From Nocardia takedensis NBRC 100417 (lineage in GTDB: Bacteria > Actinomycetota > Actinomycetes > Mycobacteriales > Mycobacteriaceae): DNA of 64,000 nucleotides. Both the position numbers and the translations under genes were made by a program. The stretch covers positions 1 through 64,000 of the forward strand of contig NZ_BAGG01000061.1 of assembly GCF_000308695.1 (NCBI RefSeq). Direction: 5' to 3'. Shown piece by piece: positions 8,227 to 18,177 of this stretch (its first letter is position 1; the number at the start of each line of letters is the position of its first letter). The notes under the pieces were generated by a model. That model was not told where the DNA came from and did no database searches. It saw only the letters and a list, made by a program, of their open reading frames with translations.

Positions 8227-9944
8227 GTGAGTTGAGTCGGGCCCGCTACGCGGAACTGTTCGGGCCCACCACCGGGGATCGGATCCGGCTCGCCGACACC
8301 GATCTGCTGATCGAGATCACCGAGGACCGCTGCGGCGGACCGGGACTCGCGGGCGAGGAAGCCGTCTTCGGCGGCGGCAAGGTACTGCGCGAATCCATGG
8401 GGCAGTCGCGCGCCACCCGCGCCGAGGGCGCGCCCGACACCGTCATCACCGGCGTGGTGATCCTCGACCACTGGGGAATCGTCAAGGCCGACCTCGGCAT
8501 TCGCGACGGCCGCATCTGCGGCATCGGCAAAGCGGGCAACCCCGACACCATGTCGGGAGTGCACCCGGACCTGGTCGTCGGGCCCGGCACCGAGATCATC
8601 GCGGGCAACGGTCGCATCCTCACCGCCGGCGCGATCGACTGCCACGTGCACTTCATCTGCCCGCAACTGATGGACGAGGCGCTCGGCGGCGGGATCACCA
8701 CCCTCATCGGCGGCGGCACCGGCCCCGCCGAAGGCTCCAAGGCCACCACCGTCACCCCGGGCGCATGGCATCTGGCCCGCATGCTCGAGGCCACCGATCA
8801 CTGGCCGCTGAACATCGTGCTGCTCGGCAAGGGCAACACGGTCAGCGAAGAAGCCATGTGGGAGCAGTTGCGCGCGGGGGCCTCCGGTTTCAAGCTGCAC
8901 GAGGACTGGGGGTCGACCCCGGCGGCGATCGACGCCTGCCTGCGGGTCGCCGACGCGGCGGGCGTGCAGGTCGCCCTGCACTCCGACACCCTGAACGAAG
9001 CGGGTTTCGTCGAGGACACCATCGCGGCCATCGCGGGCCGCGGCATCCACGCCTACCACACCGAAGGCGCGGGCGGCGGGCACGCGCCCGACATCATCAC
9101 CGTCGCCGCGCACCCCAACGTGCTGCCCAGTTCGACCAACCCGACCCGCCCGCACACCGTCAACACCCTCGACGAACACCTCGACATGCTCATGGTGTGC
9201 CACCACCTGAGCGCCTCGATCCCCGAGGATCTCGCCTTCGCCGAGAGCCGGATCCGGCCCTCCACCATCGCGGCCGAGGACCTGCTGCACGATCTGGGCG
9301 CGATCTCCATGATCGGCAGCGACTCCCAGGCGATGGGCCGCATCGGCGAGGTCGTCCTGCGCACCTGGCAGACCGCGCACGTGATGAAGCGCAGGCGCGG
9401 CGCGCTGCCCGGCGACGGCCGCGCCGACAATCTGCGGGCGCGTCGCTACGTCGCGAAATACACCATCTGCCCGGCGATCGCGCACGGTCTCGACGACGAG
9501 ATCGGCTCGGTCGAGGTCGGCAAACTGGCCGATCTGGTGCTGTGGGAGCCCGCCTTCTTCGGCGTGCGCCCGCACGCGGTGCTCAAGGGCGGCATGATCG
9601 CCTGGGCCGCGATGGGCGACGCCAACGCCTCGATCCCCACACCGCAACCGGTGCTGCCGCGCCCGATGTTCGGCGCCGCCGCCCCCGCCGCGGCGGCCAC
9701 CTCCCTGCACTTCGTCTCCGAACAGGCCATCGCCGACGGACTGGCCGATCGCCTCGACGTCCGTCGAAAACTCGCGCCGGTCAAGAACGTTCGCGCGGTG
9801 ACCAAGGCCGATATGCCCGGCAACGACGCGATGCCCCGCATCGAGGTCGACCCCGACACCTTCACCGTGCGCGTCGACGGCGAGGTCTGGACCGAGCAGC
9901 CCGCGACGGAACTGCCCATGGCCCAGCGCTATTTCCTGTTCTGA
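8223..9944 (+). CDS. ureC: Urease alpha (catalytic) subunit
   Basis: Catalytic subunit, 573 residues. Nickel ligands are visible as H141 and H143 in CHVHF, the lysine to be carbamylated as K224 in GFKLHEDWG, and further histidines in ALHSDTL and [15 protein letters not shown]. The mobile-flap and catalytic histidine segment reads MVCHHL. Nothing essential is missing, so the enzyme should be active once nickel is delivered by UreF, UreG and UreD, which are encoded 7.5 kb downstream instead of next to it. No ureE is present in the window. Confidence 0.97.
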   Translation: MSELSRARYAELFGPTTGDRIRLADTDLLIEITEDRCGGPGLAGEEAVFGGGKVLRESMGQSRATRAEGAPDTVITGVVILDHWGIVKADLGIRDGRICGIGKAGNPDTMSGVHPDLVVGPGTEIIAGNGRILTAGAIDCHVHFICPQLMDEALGGGITTLIGGGTGPAEGSKATTVTPGAWHLARMLEATDHWPLNIVLLGKGNTVSEEAMWEQLRAGASGFKLHEDWGSTPAAIDACLRVADAAGVQVALHSDTLNEAGFVEDTIAAIAGRGIHAYHTEGAGGGHAPDIITVAAHPNVLPSSTNPTRPHTVNTLDEHLDMLMVCHHLSASIPEDLAFAESRIRPSTIAAEDLLHDLGAISMIGSDSQAMGRIGEVVLRTWQTAHVMKRRRGALPGDGRADNLRARRYVAKYTICPAIAHGLDDEIGSVEVGKLADLVLWEPAFFGVRPHAVLKGGMIAWAAMGDANASIPTPQPVLPRPMFGAAAPAAAATSLHFVSEQAIADGLADRLDVRRKLAPVKNVRAVTKADMPGNDAMPRIEVDPDTFTVRVDGEVWTEQPATELPMAQRYFLF

Positions 9945-10158
9945 GCTCGCGCGCCGGGCCGCGCGGACCGGCACGCGGGTCGGCGTGGCGCGCTCGGTAG
10001 GGTCTAGCGAGGTGATTTGTGCTACCAGGGCAGGTCCTGGCTGGAATGACGGTTCCCCCGGGACGGACGAATTCGGGGGAACCGAAGGGGGCGCGGGCGC
10101 GTCCAAACTTGCAAGCATGATCGACGGATCCGAATGGGCGAGCTGAGCAGGGGGAGCG

Positions 10159-11478
10159 ATGGCACTACCGTTCATCGTGGCCATGGCCGCGGTGCTGATG
10201 GAACAGGGCAAATCGGGTCCGCCCGAACTGTCCGGCGACGAGAGCGTCGAGGCCATCCAGGCGCGCAACCGCATCCGTGAGGTCATGGAGGCGGTCGAGT
10301 CGGTCACCTACCAAGGGTCCGCGGTGCCCGCGAGTTCCTTCGCCGATCCCGACGGCATGGACGATCTGGTCGCCCGCGTCCAGGCCATGCAGCCGGGCGA
10401 GCTGAAGAACCTGCACGATCGCTGGGAGGCGATCCGCGACAAATTGCGGGACGGCCTGCCGGTGTTCAGCGACAAGATCACCAAGGCGATCGCCGAGAAA
10501 TGGACGGGCAGCGCCGGTTCGGCCGCCGCCGAGGGCATCACGGCCTACGTCGACAAATCCGGAGATCTGGTCGGCTCGGTCCAATTGATCGCCGAGAAGG
10601 TCAAAATCGTGCGCTCGGCGGTCGACATCACCAAACCCGCCGTCCAGGAAGCCCCCGATTCCACGTGGTCGAGCACGGTCGCGGGCTGGGTGCCCGGCCC
10701 CACCTGGCGGTTGGACCATCACCGCGACGAGCAATATCACGACGCCAACGTCAATGTCGTGCGCAATGTGTTCTATCCCGCCGTGCGCGAAGCCGACACC
10801 CAGGTCCCGCTGGTGCCCAAACCGTACAACCCGATCCAGGATTCGACGGACCCGCCGCAACCGAAAGACCCGGGCTACGAGAAATCGGGCGGATATTCGC
10901 CGGGCGGCACCGCAACGCCGTCGACCGGAAATCCCGCCACCCCCGGCGCCGACCCCGCGTCCCAGGGCGCTCCCGCCACCGACCCCCGGGGCGCCGGGCA
11001 GTCGACCACCCCTTCGGGCGTCGATTCTTCGACGAACTACACGCCCACCACCCCGAGTTCGGCCACGCCGACCACCCCCGGCGGCGATCCCACCCAGAAC
11101 CGGCCCACCACCGGCACACCGGGATCGGGCACGCCCGGGTCCGGCGGTCCGGGTCTGTCCGGCACGCCCGGACTCTCCCGCACCCCCGGCGGGTCCGGTA
11201 CGGGCAACGGCACGGGGTCGCCCGGGCGCAGTCGCGCCGGAACCCCCGGCGGAGCGGGTGGCGCCGCGGCGGCGGCCTCCGGGAATCGTGGCGCCGGGAC
11301 GGGCCGCGCGAGCACCGGAACCCCCGGAATGGGCGGAATGTCGCCCAGAAACAACGGGGAAGATGACAAAGAGCGCAAGACGAAGGATTATTTGATCAAT
11401 CAGCGTAACGGCGAGGAACTGACGGGATTGGATGAGGTGAACCGGGCGAGGACCGTTCCGCCGGTGATCGGCGAATGA
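10159..11478 (+). CDS. WXG-motif type VII secretion substrate-like protein with Pro/Gly/Thr-rich linker
   Basis: A 439-residue protein in three parts. Residues 1-170 are helical with LHDRWEAIRDKL followed by the turn W115-T116-G117, as in WXG100 and PPE-type ESX substrates. Residues 225-400 are a low-complexity Gly/Pro/Ser/Thr linker with many TPG repeats. The last 40 residues are charged and end VPPVIGE. Its stop overlaps the start of an EspG-like gene (ATGA), which supports an ESX-substrate identity, since EspG proteins escort PE/PPE-type substrates. No ESX core genes (EccB-E, MycP) are nearby. A standard PPE motif is absent. Confidence 0.7.
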   Translation: MALPFIVAMAAVLMEQGKSGPPELSGDESVEAIQARNRIREVMEAVESVTYQGSAVPASSFADPDGMDDLVARVQAMQPGELKNLHDRWEAIRDKLRDGLPVFSDKITKAIAEKWTGSAGSAAAEGITAYVDKSGDLVGSVQLIAEKVKIVRSAVDITKPAVQEAPDSTWSSTVAGWVPGPTWRLDHHRDEQYHDANVNVVRNVFYPAVREADTQVPLVPKPYNPIQDSTDPPQPKDPGYEKSGGYSPGGTATPSTGNPATPGADPASQGAPATDPRGAGQSTTPSGVDSSTNYTPTTPSSATPTTPGGDPTQNRPTTGTPGSGTPGSGGPGLSGTPGLSRTPGGSGTGNGTGSPGRSRAGTPGGAGGAAAAASGNRGAGTGRASTGTPGMGGMSPRNNGEDDKERKTKDYLINQRNGEELTGLDEVNRARTVPPVIGE

Positions 11479-12245
11479 GCTTACGGGAGTGGGAGTTCAC
11501 CCCGCTGGCATTCAAGGTGTTGTGGCGTGCGGCCGACCGCGACGTATTGCCTTATCCCCTGCAATATCGATCCACCTTCGCGACGGTCGGTGAACACGAC
11601 GAGGCGTGGAAGGTCGAGGCCGACGCGTTGCATCGCGTCCTCGACGAGGAACTGTACGGAGCGATCCGGGTATTGGCCGAACCCGAGGCGCGCATCGAGG
11701 TGGCCGGCGCCAAGGACGGCGACAAATTGCGCGTCCACGCGGCCGCGCATTATCAGCACGCGGTCCTGCTGGTGCAGGAACCCACCGGGTCGCCCTACCG
11801 TGGCGGCACCGTGCGTCTGACCATCATGGACGCCGGGCGACTACCGCAGCGATTGGTCGGACTGCTGCCCGACACCCCGCGCGGACAGGGCAGCGGTGTC
11901 GAGGTCTCGCGCCGCGAGATCGAAGAGGAGGACCAAGGCCGGTCCTACGGGTACGACGACGCCGACCGTTCGCCGCGCACCCGCGCCCGCCGCTTCTTCG
12001 AACGTCCGCGCAGTCTGGTCGTGCATTTCGCCGTCTACGGGGGACCGGCGTTCGACAATCGTCCCGCGCCCTCGCGAGGCTTCCACGTCATGGACTACCC
12101 GGACGGGCGCTACCTGGTGCGCAACAGCGGGGGATTGATCCAGGCCGAACCCGTGGACCGGGTCGGCCTGCGCACCGATCTCGAACGCGTCATCCGATTC
12201 ACCGTCACCAGTCATCGCGAGGAGAACGACCCGAGTTATCGGTGA
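11475..12245 (+). CDS. EspG-like ESX secretion-associated chaperone
   Basis: A 256-residue cytoplasmic protein with the EspG pattern: an N-terminal WEFTPLAFKVLWRAADRDVLPYPL block, then repeated beta-rich halves with the AAAHYQHAVLLVQEP segment and LVVHFAVYGGPAF. EspG proteins bind the helical tip of PE/PPE-type substrates and keep them soluble for type VII secretion. Translational coupling with the WXG-motif gene suggests that this is its partner. The pair lies between ureABC and ureFGD without any secretion machinery. Confidence 0.7.
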   Translation: MSLREWEFTPLAFKVLWRAADRDVLPYPLQYRSTFATVGEHDEAWKVEADALHRVLDEELYGAIRVLAEPEARIEVAGAKDGDKLRVHAAAHYQHAVLLVQEPTGSPYRGGTVRLTIMDAGRLPQRLVGLLPDTPRGQGSGVEVSRREIEEEDQGRSYGYDDADRSPRTRARRFFERPRSLVVHFAVYGGPAFDNRPAPSRGFHVMDYPDGRYLVRNSGGLIQAEPVDRVGLRTDLERVIRFTVTSHREENDPSYR

Positions 12246-12689
12246 ATCCCGCTGGGGGCGTGGGGGAGTGGTCGGCCGGTTGTCATCGTCCGCAAGATAC
12301 GGTCGTCGCGGTCGGCTTGGCCGTGCGAGTGGCGGCAGCGGTGTGTCCGAACTTTCTCGCGAGGTTCCTGATCGGGAGTCGCGTCGATCTCGGTCGCTCG
12401 GGTTCGGCTGATCGCAAAACCATTCGGATACGTAAATATGCGCATTGAGACATGTGCTCGTGGGTTTGTCACTGCCGGGCTGATGTGCAAAACGGTAGAT
12501 CAGAAGAAGCAGGGATAGCGGGTGGGCGGCCAGCGAATCGCCGGGGACGGTCGGGTTCGTCCGAGGCGCTTCGGACAGGGGCGCGGAGGTTGACCTGCCC
12601 GGATGACGCCGTCCGCCACGCATCGCCATTGCGCGCACGGCGAGCGCAGGCATCCCCACGGTGCGCCGTCCGGTGGCAGACTTTCGATC
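12246..12689. other. Gene-free stretch between the EspG-like gene and the broken methyltransferase
   Basis: No frame here has family-like content. The base composition falls locally (around 12410-12450 there is an AT-richer patch that could hold a promoter), but I see no convincing hairpin, RNA gene or repeat. Confidence 0.4.
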
Positions 12690-13224
12690 ATGACTGCACC
12701 TGACTGGGCGACCGTTGACGACTACATCGTGGCGGGCGTGGTGGACGATCCGCAGACCACCGCCGCGCTGCGGGCCAACGCCGAGGCGGGACTGCCCGCC
12801 ATCGACGTCTCGCCCGCGCAGGGCAAGTTCCTGCATCTGCTCGCGCGGTCGGTCGGCGCGCGCCGGGTGCTCGAGATCGGCACCCTGGGCGGCTTCAGCA
12901 CGATCTGGCTGGCGCGCGCGGTGGGCGAGGAGGGTCCGTGCTCACCCTCGAGTACGAACCGCGGCACGCCGAGGTGGCGCGCGCCAACCTCGACGCGGCG
13001 GGCGTCGGCGACCGGGTCGAGATCCGGGTGGGCGCGGCGCTGGACAGCCTCCCCGTGCTGCTGGAGGAGGGGCCCGCCCCGTTCGATCTGGTGTTCATCG
13101 ACGCCGACAAGGTCAACAACTCGCCGCCGAACCCCGCCTCGACGCGACCGTCGTGCAGACCGTCGGTTCGAAGGGCTGGGACGGCTTCGCCTACGCCGTG
13201 GTCGCGGACGACACCGACTCCTGA
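12690..13224 (+). pseudogene. Broken SAM-dependent O-methyltransferase (frameshift plus internal deletion)
   Basis: Remnant of a catechol-O-methyltransferase-type gene. From ATG 12690 the frame reads VDDYIVAGVVDDPQ, then the SAM motif VLEIGTLGGFSTIWLARAVG. At about 12937 it shifts frame and continues as LTLEYEPRHAEVARANLDAAG and FDLVFIDADKVNN. Around 13120 a second break joins a third frame, LDATVVQTVGSKGWDGFAYAVVA, ending at TGA 13222. Between the last two parts roughly 45-55 residues normally present (the metal-binding and next strand region) are missing. The first lesion could be a sequencing error; the deletion could not, so the gene is very likely dead. Confidence 0.85.
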
Positions 13225-13251
13225 CGCCGAACGGGTGGCCGCGGCGTCCGG

Positions 13252-14213
13252 TCAGGGGATGAGTACGACTTTTCCGGTGGTGGCGCGGGTTTCGAGCGCG
13301 CGGTGCGCGGCGGCCGCGTCGGCGAGGGGGAACGCCTGGATAGCAGGCCGTAGCCGACCCGCCGCGGCCTCGGCCAGCGAACGGGTCTCGAGGACGCGGA
13401 TGTCCCCGCCCACCGGTGCCAGCAGGGTGGGGCCGAGCACGTGGGTGACGGTCACGTCGCGGGTGCTCGCCGGGGGTTCGTCGTCGGTGAAGCCGTAGAC
13501 GAGGCGGTGGCCACCGTCGGCCGACAGGTCGGTGAGGGTTCCCGCGACGTCGCCGCCGACGGCGTCGAAGAGGACGGTGACCGCGCGGTCGCCGTAGCGG
13601 GCGCGGAGCGCTTCGGGCCAGGCGGGATCGAGGTAGTCCAGGGCCAGGTGCGCGCCGTTGGCGGCGACGCGGGCGACTTTGTCGGGGCCGCCCGCCAACC
13701 CGATGACCTGTGCGCCCGCGTGCGCGGCGGCTTGGACCAGCAGCGTGCCGATGCCGCCCGCGGCGGCGGTGACGGCGACGACGCTGTCCGGGCCGAGATC
13801 GGCGTACTGGAGGATGCCGACGGTGGTGCGTCCGGTGCCGATCATCGCGACGGCTTCGGCGGGGGTGAGGCCGTCGGGGATGTCGTGCAGGCGTTCGACG
13901 TTCGCGACCGCGAGGGCGGCGTAACCGCCGGGTGCTGCCCCGAGATGGGTGACCACCGGTCGGCCCAGCCACGCGGGGTCGACGCCGTCGCCGAGTGCGT
14001 CGACCGTGCCCGCGATCTCCCGGCCGGGCACCGTCGGCAGGTCGGGCGGGGGGAAGGGCCGGGGAGTCCGCGCCGCAGCGTGGTGTCGACCAGGTGGACC
14101 CCGGCGGCGGCCACCGCCACGCGCACCTGGCCAGGGCCGGGGACCGGGTCGGGGACGGTGTCGAGGCGGAGGTTCTCGGCGGGGCCGAAGGCGTGCAGTC
14201 GGATCGCGTGCAT
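13252..14213 (-). pseudogene. Zinc-independent quinone oxidoreductase (MDR family), frameshifted
   Basis: Medium-chain NADPH-dependent quinone oxidoreductase. The start (ATG 14213) gives MHAIRLHAFGPAENLRL, a canonical N-terminus, up to TTLRRGLPGP. The remainder, from PDLPTVPGREIAGTV with the nucleotide-binding AAAGGIGTLLVQAAAHAGAQVIG and on to the end, is in another frame. The switch lies at about 14050-14065, in a run of C and G (minus-strand GGCCCTTCCCCCC), where one missing base explains it. This may be a genuine mutation or an assembly error in the homopolymer. The rest of the gene is complete. Confidence 0.8.
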
Positions 14214-14262
14214 GGGACCACTGTTCAACCTCGAGTGAGGTTGGGGTCAAGCGCGCGGGCGA

Positions 14263-14994
14263 TCAGGATGTCCGATCGGCCCCGAGCAGCGGGGCGCGGG
14301 CGCGCAGGCGGGCCTCGATGCCGTCGCAGAGGGTCGCCAGACCCGCGTAGAGCAGTTCCTCGGAGGTGAGTTCGCTCACCCCGGCGCCCTCGAGGTCGGC
14401 CAGTGCGGCGGGCGGCGTCCACATCGGCCGTCCGACCAGCAAAGCGCGCAATCCGTTGGTGGTGTCGGGTTCGATGCCTTTGCGAGCCATGAGCGCCGAG
14501 CTGATCTCGGGCAGGGTGGCTCCGGAGATGTAGTTCCACACCGAGAACGACATCTGCATCGCCTCGCGCGGGGTGACGTCGAGTTCCCGGAATCCTTCGA
14601 CCAGCCAGCCCAGGCAGGCCAGACCGGCGGGGCCGAAGCTGTAGCGGGGGGTGGCGAAGGCCAGGATCACCCAGGGGTGCTGCCGGTAGAGGGCCCAGTC
14701 GATCTCGGCGGCGATGCGGACGCGGTCGCGCCAGGTCCATCCGGTGCCCGCGGCATCGGGATAGGGGTTGCGGCGCGAGACCTCGTCGGTCATCGCGGCG
14801 AGCAGTTCGTCTTTGTTGGCGACGTGGCGGTACAGCGACATCGCGCCGGTCTCCATGCGTTCGGCGATGCGCCGCATGGACAGCGCGTCGAGTCCTTCGG
14901 CGTCGGCCAGGGCGATGGCGGTGTCGATGATCGCTTCGCGCGTGAGTTTCCGGTCGGTCATCCCATGACCCCGCTTCCGCTTGTCGTCGGTCAT
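14263..14994 (-). CDS. TetR family repressor, divergent from MFS exporter
   Basis: DNA-binding repressor of 243 residues. The N-terminal helix-turn-helix is IAERMETGAMSLYRHVANKDELL, preceded by LTREAIIDTAIALADAEGLDALSM; the C-terminal half is of the TetR_C type seen in tetracycline-repressor relatives (WALYRQHPWVILAFA). The ATG at 14994 sits inside the first of two operator dyads; a second ATG at 14966 is possible. Divergent placement and the shared operators strongly suggest that it controls itself and the exporter. Confidence 0.9.
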   Translation of the reverse strand: MTDDKRKRGHGMTDRKLTREAIIDTAIALADAEGLDALSMRRIAERMETGAMSLYRHVANKDELLAAMTDEVSRRNPYPDAAGTGWTWRDRVRIAAEIDWALYRQHPWVILAFATPRYSFGPAGLACLGWLVEGFRELDVTPREAMQMSFSVWNYISGATLPEISSALMARKGIEPDTTNGLRALLVGRPMWTPPAALADLEGAGVSELTSEELLYAGLATLCDGIEARLRARAPLLGADRTS

Positions 14995-15009
14995 GCGTAC
15001 ACTGTACCC
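14995..15009. promoter_or_regulatory. TetR operator, left copy
   Basis: GCGTACACTGTACCC, with a GTAC-N3-GTAC core that matches the right copy (15017-15031) apart from its outer arm. It directly abuts the repressor start codon. The two centres are 22 bp apart, two helical turns, consistent with paired dimers on one DNA face. Confidence 0.7.
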
Positions 15010-15016
15010 GGCTGAC

Positions 15017-15031
15017 GCGTACGGTGTACGC
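15017..15031. promoter_or_regulatory. TetR operator, right copy
   Basis: GCGTACGGTGTACGC, a perfect dyad of 6-bp arms around a 3-bp centre. It lies 22 bp upstream of the exporter start at 15053 and just before its GGAGAGG ribosome site, so occupancy would block the exporter promoter. Confidence 0.78.
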
Positions 15032-15052
15032 GAGACGGAGAGGACGACGGGA

Positions 15053-16525
15053 ATGACACAGGTGGAGACGGTGGACGCGCCGGTCCGCGCGCCGCGCGCG
15101 TGGCTGGGTCTGGCGGTGCTGCTGCTGCCGGTCCTGCTGGTGTCGATGGACATCTCGGTGCTGTTCCTGGCGATGCCCACCCTCACCGCCGATCTGGACC
15201 CCTCCGCCGCCCAGCAGTTGTGGATCCTCGACATCTACGGCTTCCTCATCGCGGGCCTGCTCATCACGATGGGCAATCTCGGCGACCGCGTCGGAAGGCG
15301 CAACATCCTGCTCGCGGGCGCGGCGATCTTCGGTCTGGCCTCGGTCCTCGCGGCGTTCGCCCCCAGCGCGGGCGTGCTCATCGCCGCGCGCGCCCTGATG
15401 GGCGTCGGCGGCGCGACGCTGTTGCCGTCGAGTCTGTCGCTGATCAGCGGCCTGTTCCCCGACGTGCGCGAACGCGCCGCCGCGATCGGCGTGTGGACGG
15501 CCTTCTTCGCCGGCGGGTCGGCGGTCGGCCCGATCATCGGCGGACTGTTGCTGCACCACTTCTGGTGGGGCGCGGTCTTCCTGATCAATCTGCCGGTGCT
15601 GCTGATCCTGCTCGCCTTCGGGCCGTTCCTGCTGCCCGAACACCGCTCGACGGTGCTCGGCCCGCTGGACCTGCCCAGCGTCGCGCTCTCGATCGGCGGC
15701 ATCCTGCCGGTGGTGTACGCGGTGAAACACGCCGCGGCCGAGGGGGTCGACGCGCAGAGCCTGATCATTCTGGTCTTCGGCGCGGCCATGCTGACGCTGT
15801 TCGTCCGGCGTCAGCGGCACCTGGCCGAACCGCTGCTGGACCTGCGCCTGTTCCGGCGCGCGCAGTTCTCGGTGGCAATCGGCGCGAGCCTGGTCGGCAT
15901 GATGTCGCTGGCCGCGATGAGCTATCTGACCAGCATCTACCTGCAATCGGTCACCGGCAGGGATCCGCTGGCCGCGGCCCTGTTCGGCATCCCGATGGCG
16001 GTGGCGGTGTTCGTGTTCTCGATGGGCGGCGCGCGGGTGGCCCACCGCCTCGGCGTGCGCGCCACGTTCGTGGTGGCGCTGCTCGCCTCGGCGGTCGGCA
16101 ACCTGATGCTGCTCGGCATCGCGGTCGACGGCGGCGTGGGCTGGTACCTCGCGGGTTCGGCCATCGCGGGCGTCGGCTACGGCCTGTCGTTCACCTTGGT
16201 CTCCGATGTCGCGGTGTCCTCGGTGCCCTCGGAACGGGCGGGGTCGGCGGTCGGCATCTCCGAGACCAGTTTCGAGTTGGGCAACGCCCTGGGCCTCGCG
16301 CTGCTCGGATCGCTGGCGGCGTTGGTCTTCCGCTCCGGCGGCGACTACGCCGCGACGCTCGGCGAGACCATCGAGATCGCCGGAACCGACACCGCGCTGT
16401 CCGATGCCGCGCGCGCGTCCTTCGTCGACGGCTTGCACGTGGCGACCACGGTGGGGGCGGCGCTGCTGGTGATCATGGCGGTCATCGCCTTCGTCGCGAC
16501 CCGCAGGTCCGCGCCGAAGGCGTGA
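15053..16525 (+). CDS. MFS drug exporter of the 14-TM DHA2 family
   Basis: Proton-driven efflux permease, 490 residues with about fourteen hydrophobic helices. Motif A is GNLGDRVGRRN after the second helix, and motif C is recognisable in WTAFFAGGSAVGPIIGGLLLHHFWW. VSMDISVLFLAMPTL in the first helix matches the D1 motif of QacA/SmvA-type pumps. The ATG at 15053 is preferred to an upstream in-frame ATG because the latter would overlap both operators. Substrates cannot be deduced; the TetR neighbour presumably senses one. Confidence 0.92.
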   Translation: MTQVETVDAPVRAPRAWLGLAVLLLPVLLVSMDISVLFLAMPTLTADLDPSAAQQLWILDIYGFLIAGLLITMGNLGDRVGRRNILLAGAAIFGLASVLAAFAPSAGVLIAARALMGVGGATLLPSSLSLISGLFPDVRERAAAIGVWTAFFAGGSAVGPIIGGLLLHHFWWGAVFLINLPVLLILLAFGPFLLPEHRSTVLGPLDLPSVALSIGGILPVVYAVKHAAAEGVDAQSLIILVFGAAMLTLFVRRQRHLAEPLLDLRLFRRAQFSVAIGASLVGMMSLAAMSYLTSIYLQSVTGRDPLAAALFGIPMAVAVFVFSMGGARVAHRLGVRATFVVALLASAVGNLMLLGIAVDGGVGWYLAGSAIAGVGYGLSFTLVSDVAVSSVPSERAGSAVGISETSFELGNALGLALLGSLAALVFRSGGDYAATLGETIEIAGTDTALSDAARASFVDGLHVATTVGAALLVIMAVIAFVATRRSAPKA

Positions 16526-16665
16526 TGTCGAACCACAGGATCACCCCGCACTCGACCGTCGGAGCCTCGCGCCCGCACGAACCTCTCGAGGCCCGACCCG
16601 TGCCGACCCGCGCCCACCCGCGCCGTCCGGTCCATGCCGACCAGTCCGGCTCGAAGCGTGGTCGC

Positions 16666-17397
16666 TCACTTGCCGAACACGCTCGTGACGATCTCGGCCG
16701 CCCACTTGTTCATCGGCCGCAGCACCGTGCGGTACACCCAGGCCACCGGTCGCGCCACGAGCAGCACCCAGACCGCCGCCAGCGCGACGAGCACCGGTCG
16801 CAGCGCGATGCGGTAGACGAACGCGCACGGGATCACCAGCAGCACCCGGACCACGCGGGTGGCGACGCGCCAGCCGAAGCGCAGCGTCGCGCCCAGTGCC
16901 CGGCCGAGCGGCTTCAGCACGTACCGCCACAGCACCACCAAGGGGCGCACGATGAGCCATTCGATCGTCAGCCAGAGCGCACCGAGCACGAATTCGAGGA
17001 CCGGTCGCAGCACCGCGCGCCACAGCCAGGTCAGCGCGGGCCGCAGCACCCGCTGCCACAGCCACCGTTCGATCGCGTGCCGCAGCGGTCGCAGCACGAA
17101 ATCCAGGACGAAGGCCAGCACGGGGGTCAGGATCAGCCCCCAGAGGACTTGCTGGAGCAGCCAACCCCAGAGGAAATCCTTGCAGAACAGCCACAGCGGC
17201 CGGATCACCCAGTGCCAGGTGAACGAGCACAGCGGGAACAGCAGGTGTTCGGCGAGAAAGACCAGGCTCAGCACGACGACCTTGCCGCACAGCTTCACCC
17301 CTTCCCATACGAGCCGGAGCGGTATGAGGATCACCACGGCCACGGCGCGCGCGATCCACTGGGCGATGGAGACCGGCGGCTCCCCCTGGTGCGACAT
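16666..17397 (-). CDS. Trp/Arg-rich repetitive membrane protein of unknown function
   Basis: A 243-residue protein made almost wholly of short hydrophobic or amphipathic segments separated by a recurring turn of the type VLRP(L/V) or VRPL followed by W. This RPL-x(n)-W unit recurs about nine to ten times along residues 60-235. I do not recognise a family with a known role. It is divergent from ureF, 97 bp apart, and convergent with the exporter. The repeat pattern suggests evolution by duplication of one helix-turn unit. Confidence 0.65.
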   Translation of the reverse strand: MSHQGEPPVSIAQWIARAVAVVILIPLRLVWEGVKLCGKVVVLSLVFLAEHLLFPLCSFTWHWVIRPLWLFCKDFLWGWLLQQVLWGLILTPVLAFVLDFVLRPLRHAIERWLWQRVLRPALTWLWRAVLRPVLEFVLGALWLTIEWLIVRPLVVLWRYVLKPLGRALGATLRFGWRVATRVVRVLLVIPCAFVYRIALRPVLVALAAVWVLLVARPVAWVYRTVLRPMNKWAAEIVTSVFGK

Positions 17398-17494
17398 CGG
17401 TCCATCGTCGTACGGCGGGCGAGCGGGCGCGAGCGCGCTTCTACCCGCGCGGGTGCGTAGGAATACCCGTACGGCGCGCGCATAGGATCGTCGG

Positions 17495-18145
17495 ATGCGG
17501 GACAGCGGTGCGCGGAGTCGGGCGATTCTCTTGGCCCTGGCCGATTCGCGGCTGCCCATCGGCGGGCACGTGCACTCGGGCGGGGTCGAGGAGGCCGTGG
17601 CCTCGGGATTGGTGCGCGACGTGGCGACGGTCGAGCAGTACCTGCGCCGCCGCGTGCGCACCACCGCGCTGGTGACGGCCTCGCTCGCGGCCGCGGTGTG
17701 CTCGGGCGCGCTCGACGTCGCCGAAGCCGAGGTCGAGGCCGACGCGCGCACCCCGTCACCCGCCGCCCGCGCCGCCTCGCGCGCGCAGGGGCGCGGTCTG
17801 CTGCGCCTGGCCAAACAGCTCTGGCCTGCCGGGGACTGGGCGGCGCTCGGGCCGCGTCCGCACCTGTCGACGGTGTTCGGGGCGGTGGGCGCGGCCTGCG
17901 ACCTGACCGCGACCGAGATCGCCGACGTCGTCGTGTACACGACCCTCAGCGGCGCGGCGACCGCGGCGCAGCGCCTGCTCGCCCTCGACCCGGCCGCCGT
18001 CGCGGCCTGCACCGTGCGGTTGGCGGCGTTGTGCGACAGCACCGCCGTCGAGGCCGCCGCCGGACCGGCCGCGCTGTCCGATCCGCTCCAGGACGTGCTG
18101 GCCGAGCGGCACCTGCGCCGCGACATGCCGCTGTTCGCCAGCTGA
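17495..18145 (+). CDS. ureF: Urease accessory protein UreF
   Basis: Nickel-insertion accessory protein of 216 residues, all-helical. The family pattern [24 protein letters not shown] is at residues 12-35. UreF bridges apo-urease, UreD and UreG in the maturation complex and controls the GTPase. It opens the ureF-ureG-ureD cluster, 32 bp before ureG. The histidine-bearing HVHSGG segment is unusual in detail, where most have SHS/YSGGLE. Confidence 0.92.
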   Translation: MRDSGARSRAILLALADSRLPIGGHVHSGGVEEAVASGLVRDVATVEQYLRRRVRTTALVTASLAAAVCSGALDVAEAEVEADARTPSPAARAASRAQGRGLLRLAKQLWPAGDWAALGPRPHLSTVFGAVGAACDLTATEIADVVVYTTLSGAATAAQRLLALDPAAVAACTVRLAALCDSTAVEAAAGPAALSDPLQDVLAERHLRRDMPLFAS

Positions 18146-18177
18146 CACCGATTTTCCGAGAGAAGGGACCACCCGCC

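Noticed and set aside
12690..13224. Programmed frameshift to rescue the methyltransferase
   Set aside because: A second break removes about 50 residues of the core, so no frameshift could restore the enzyme.
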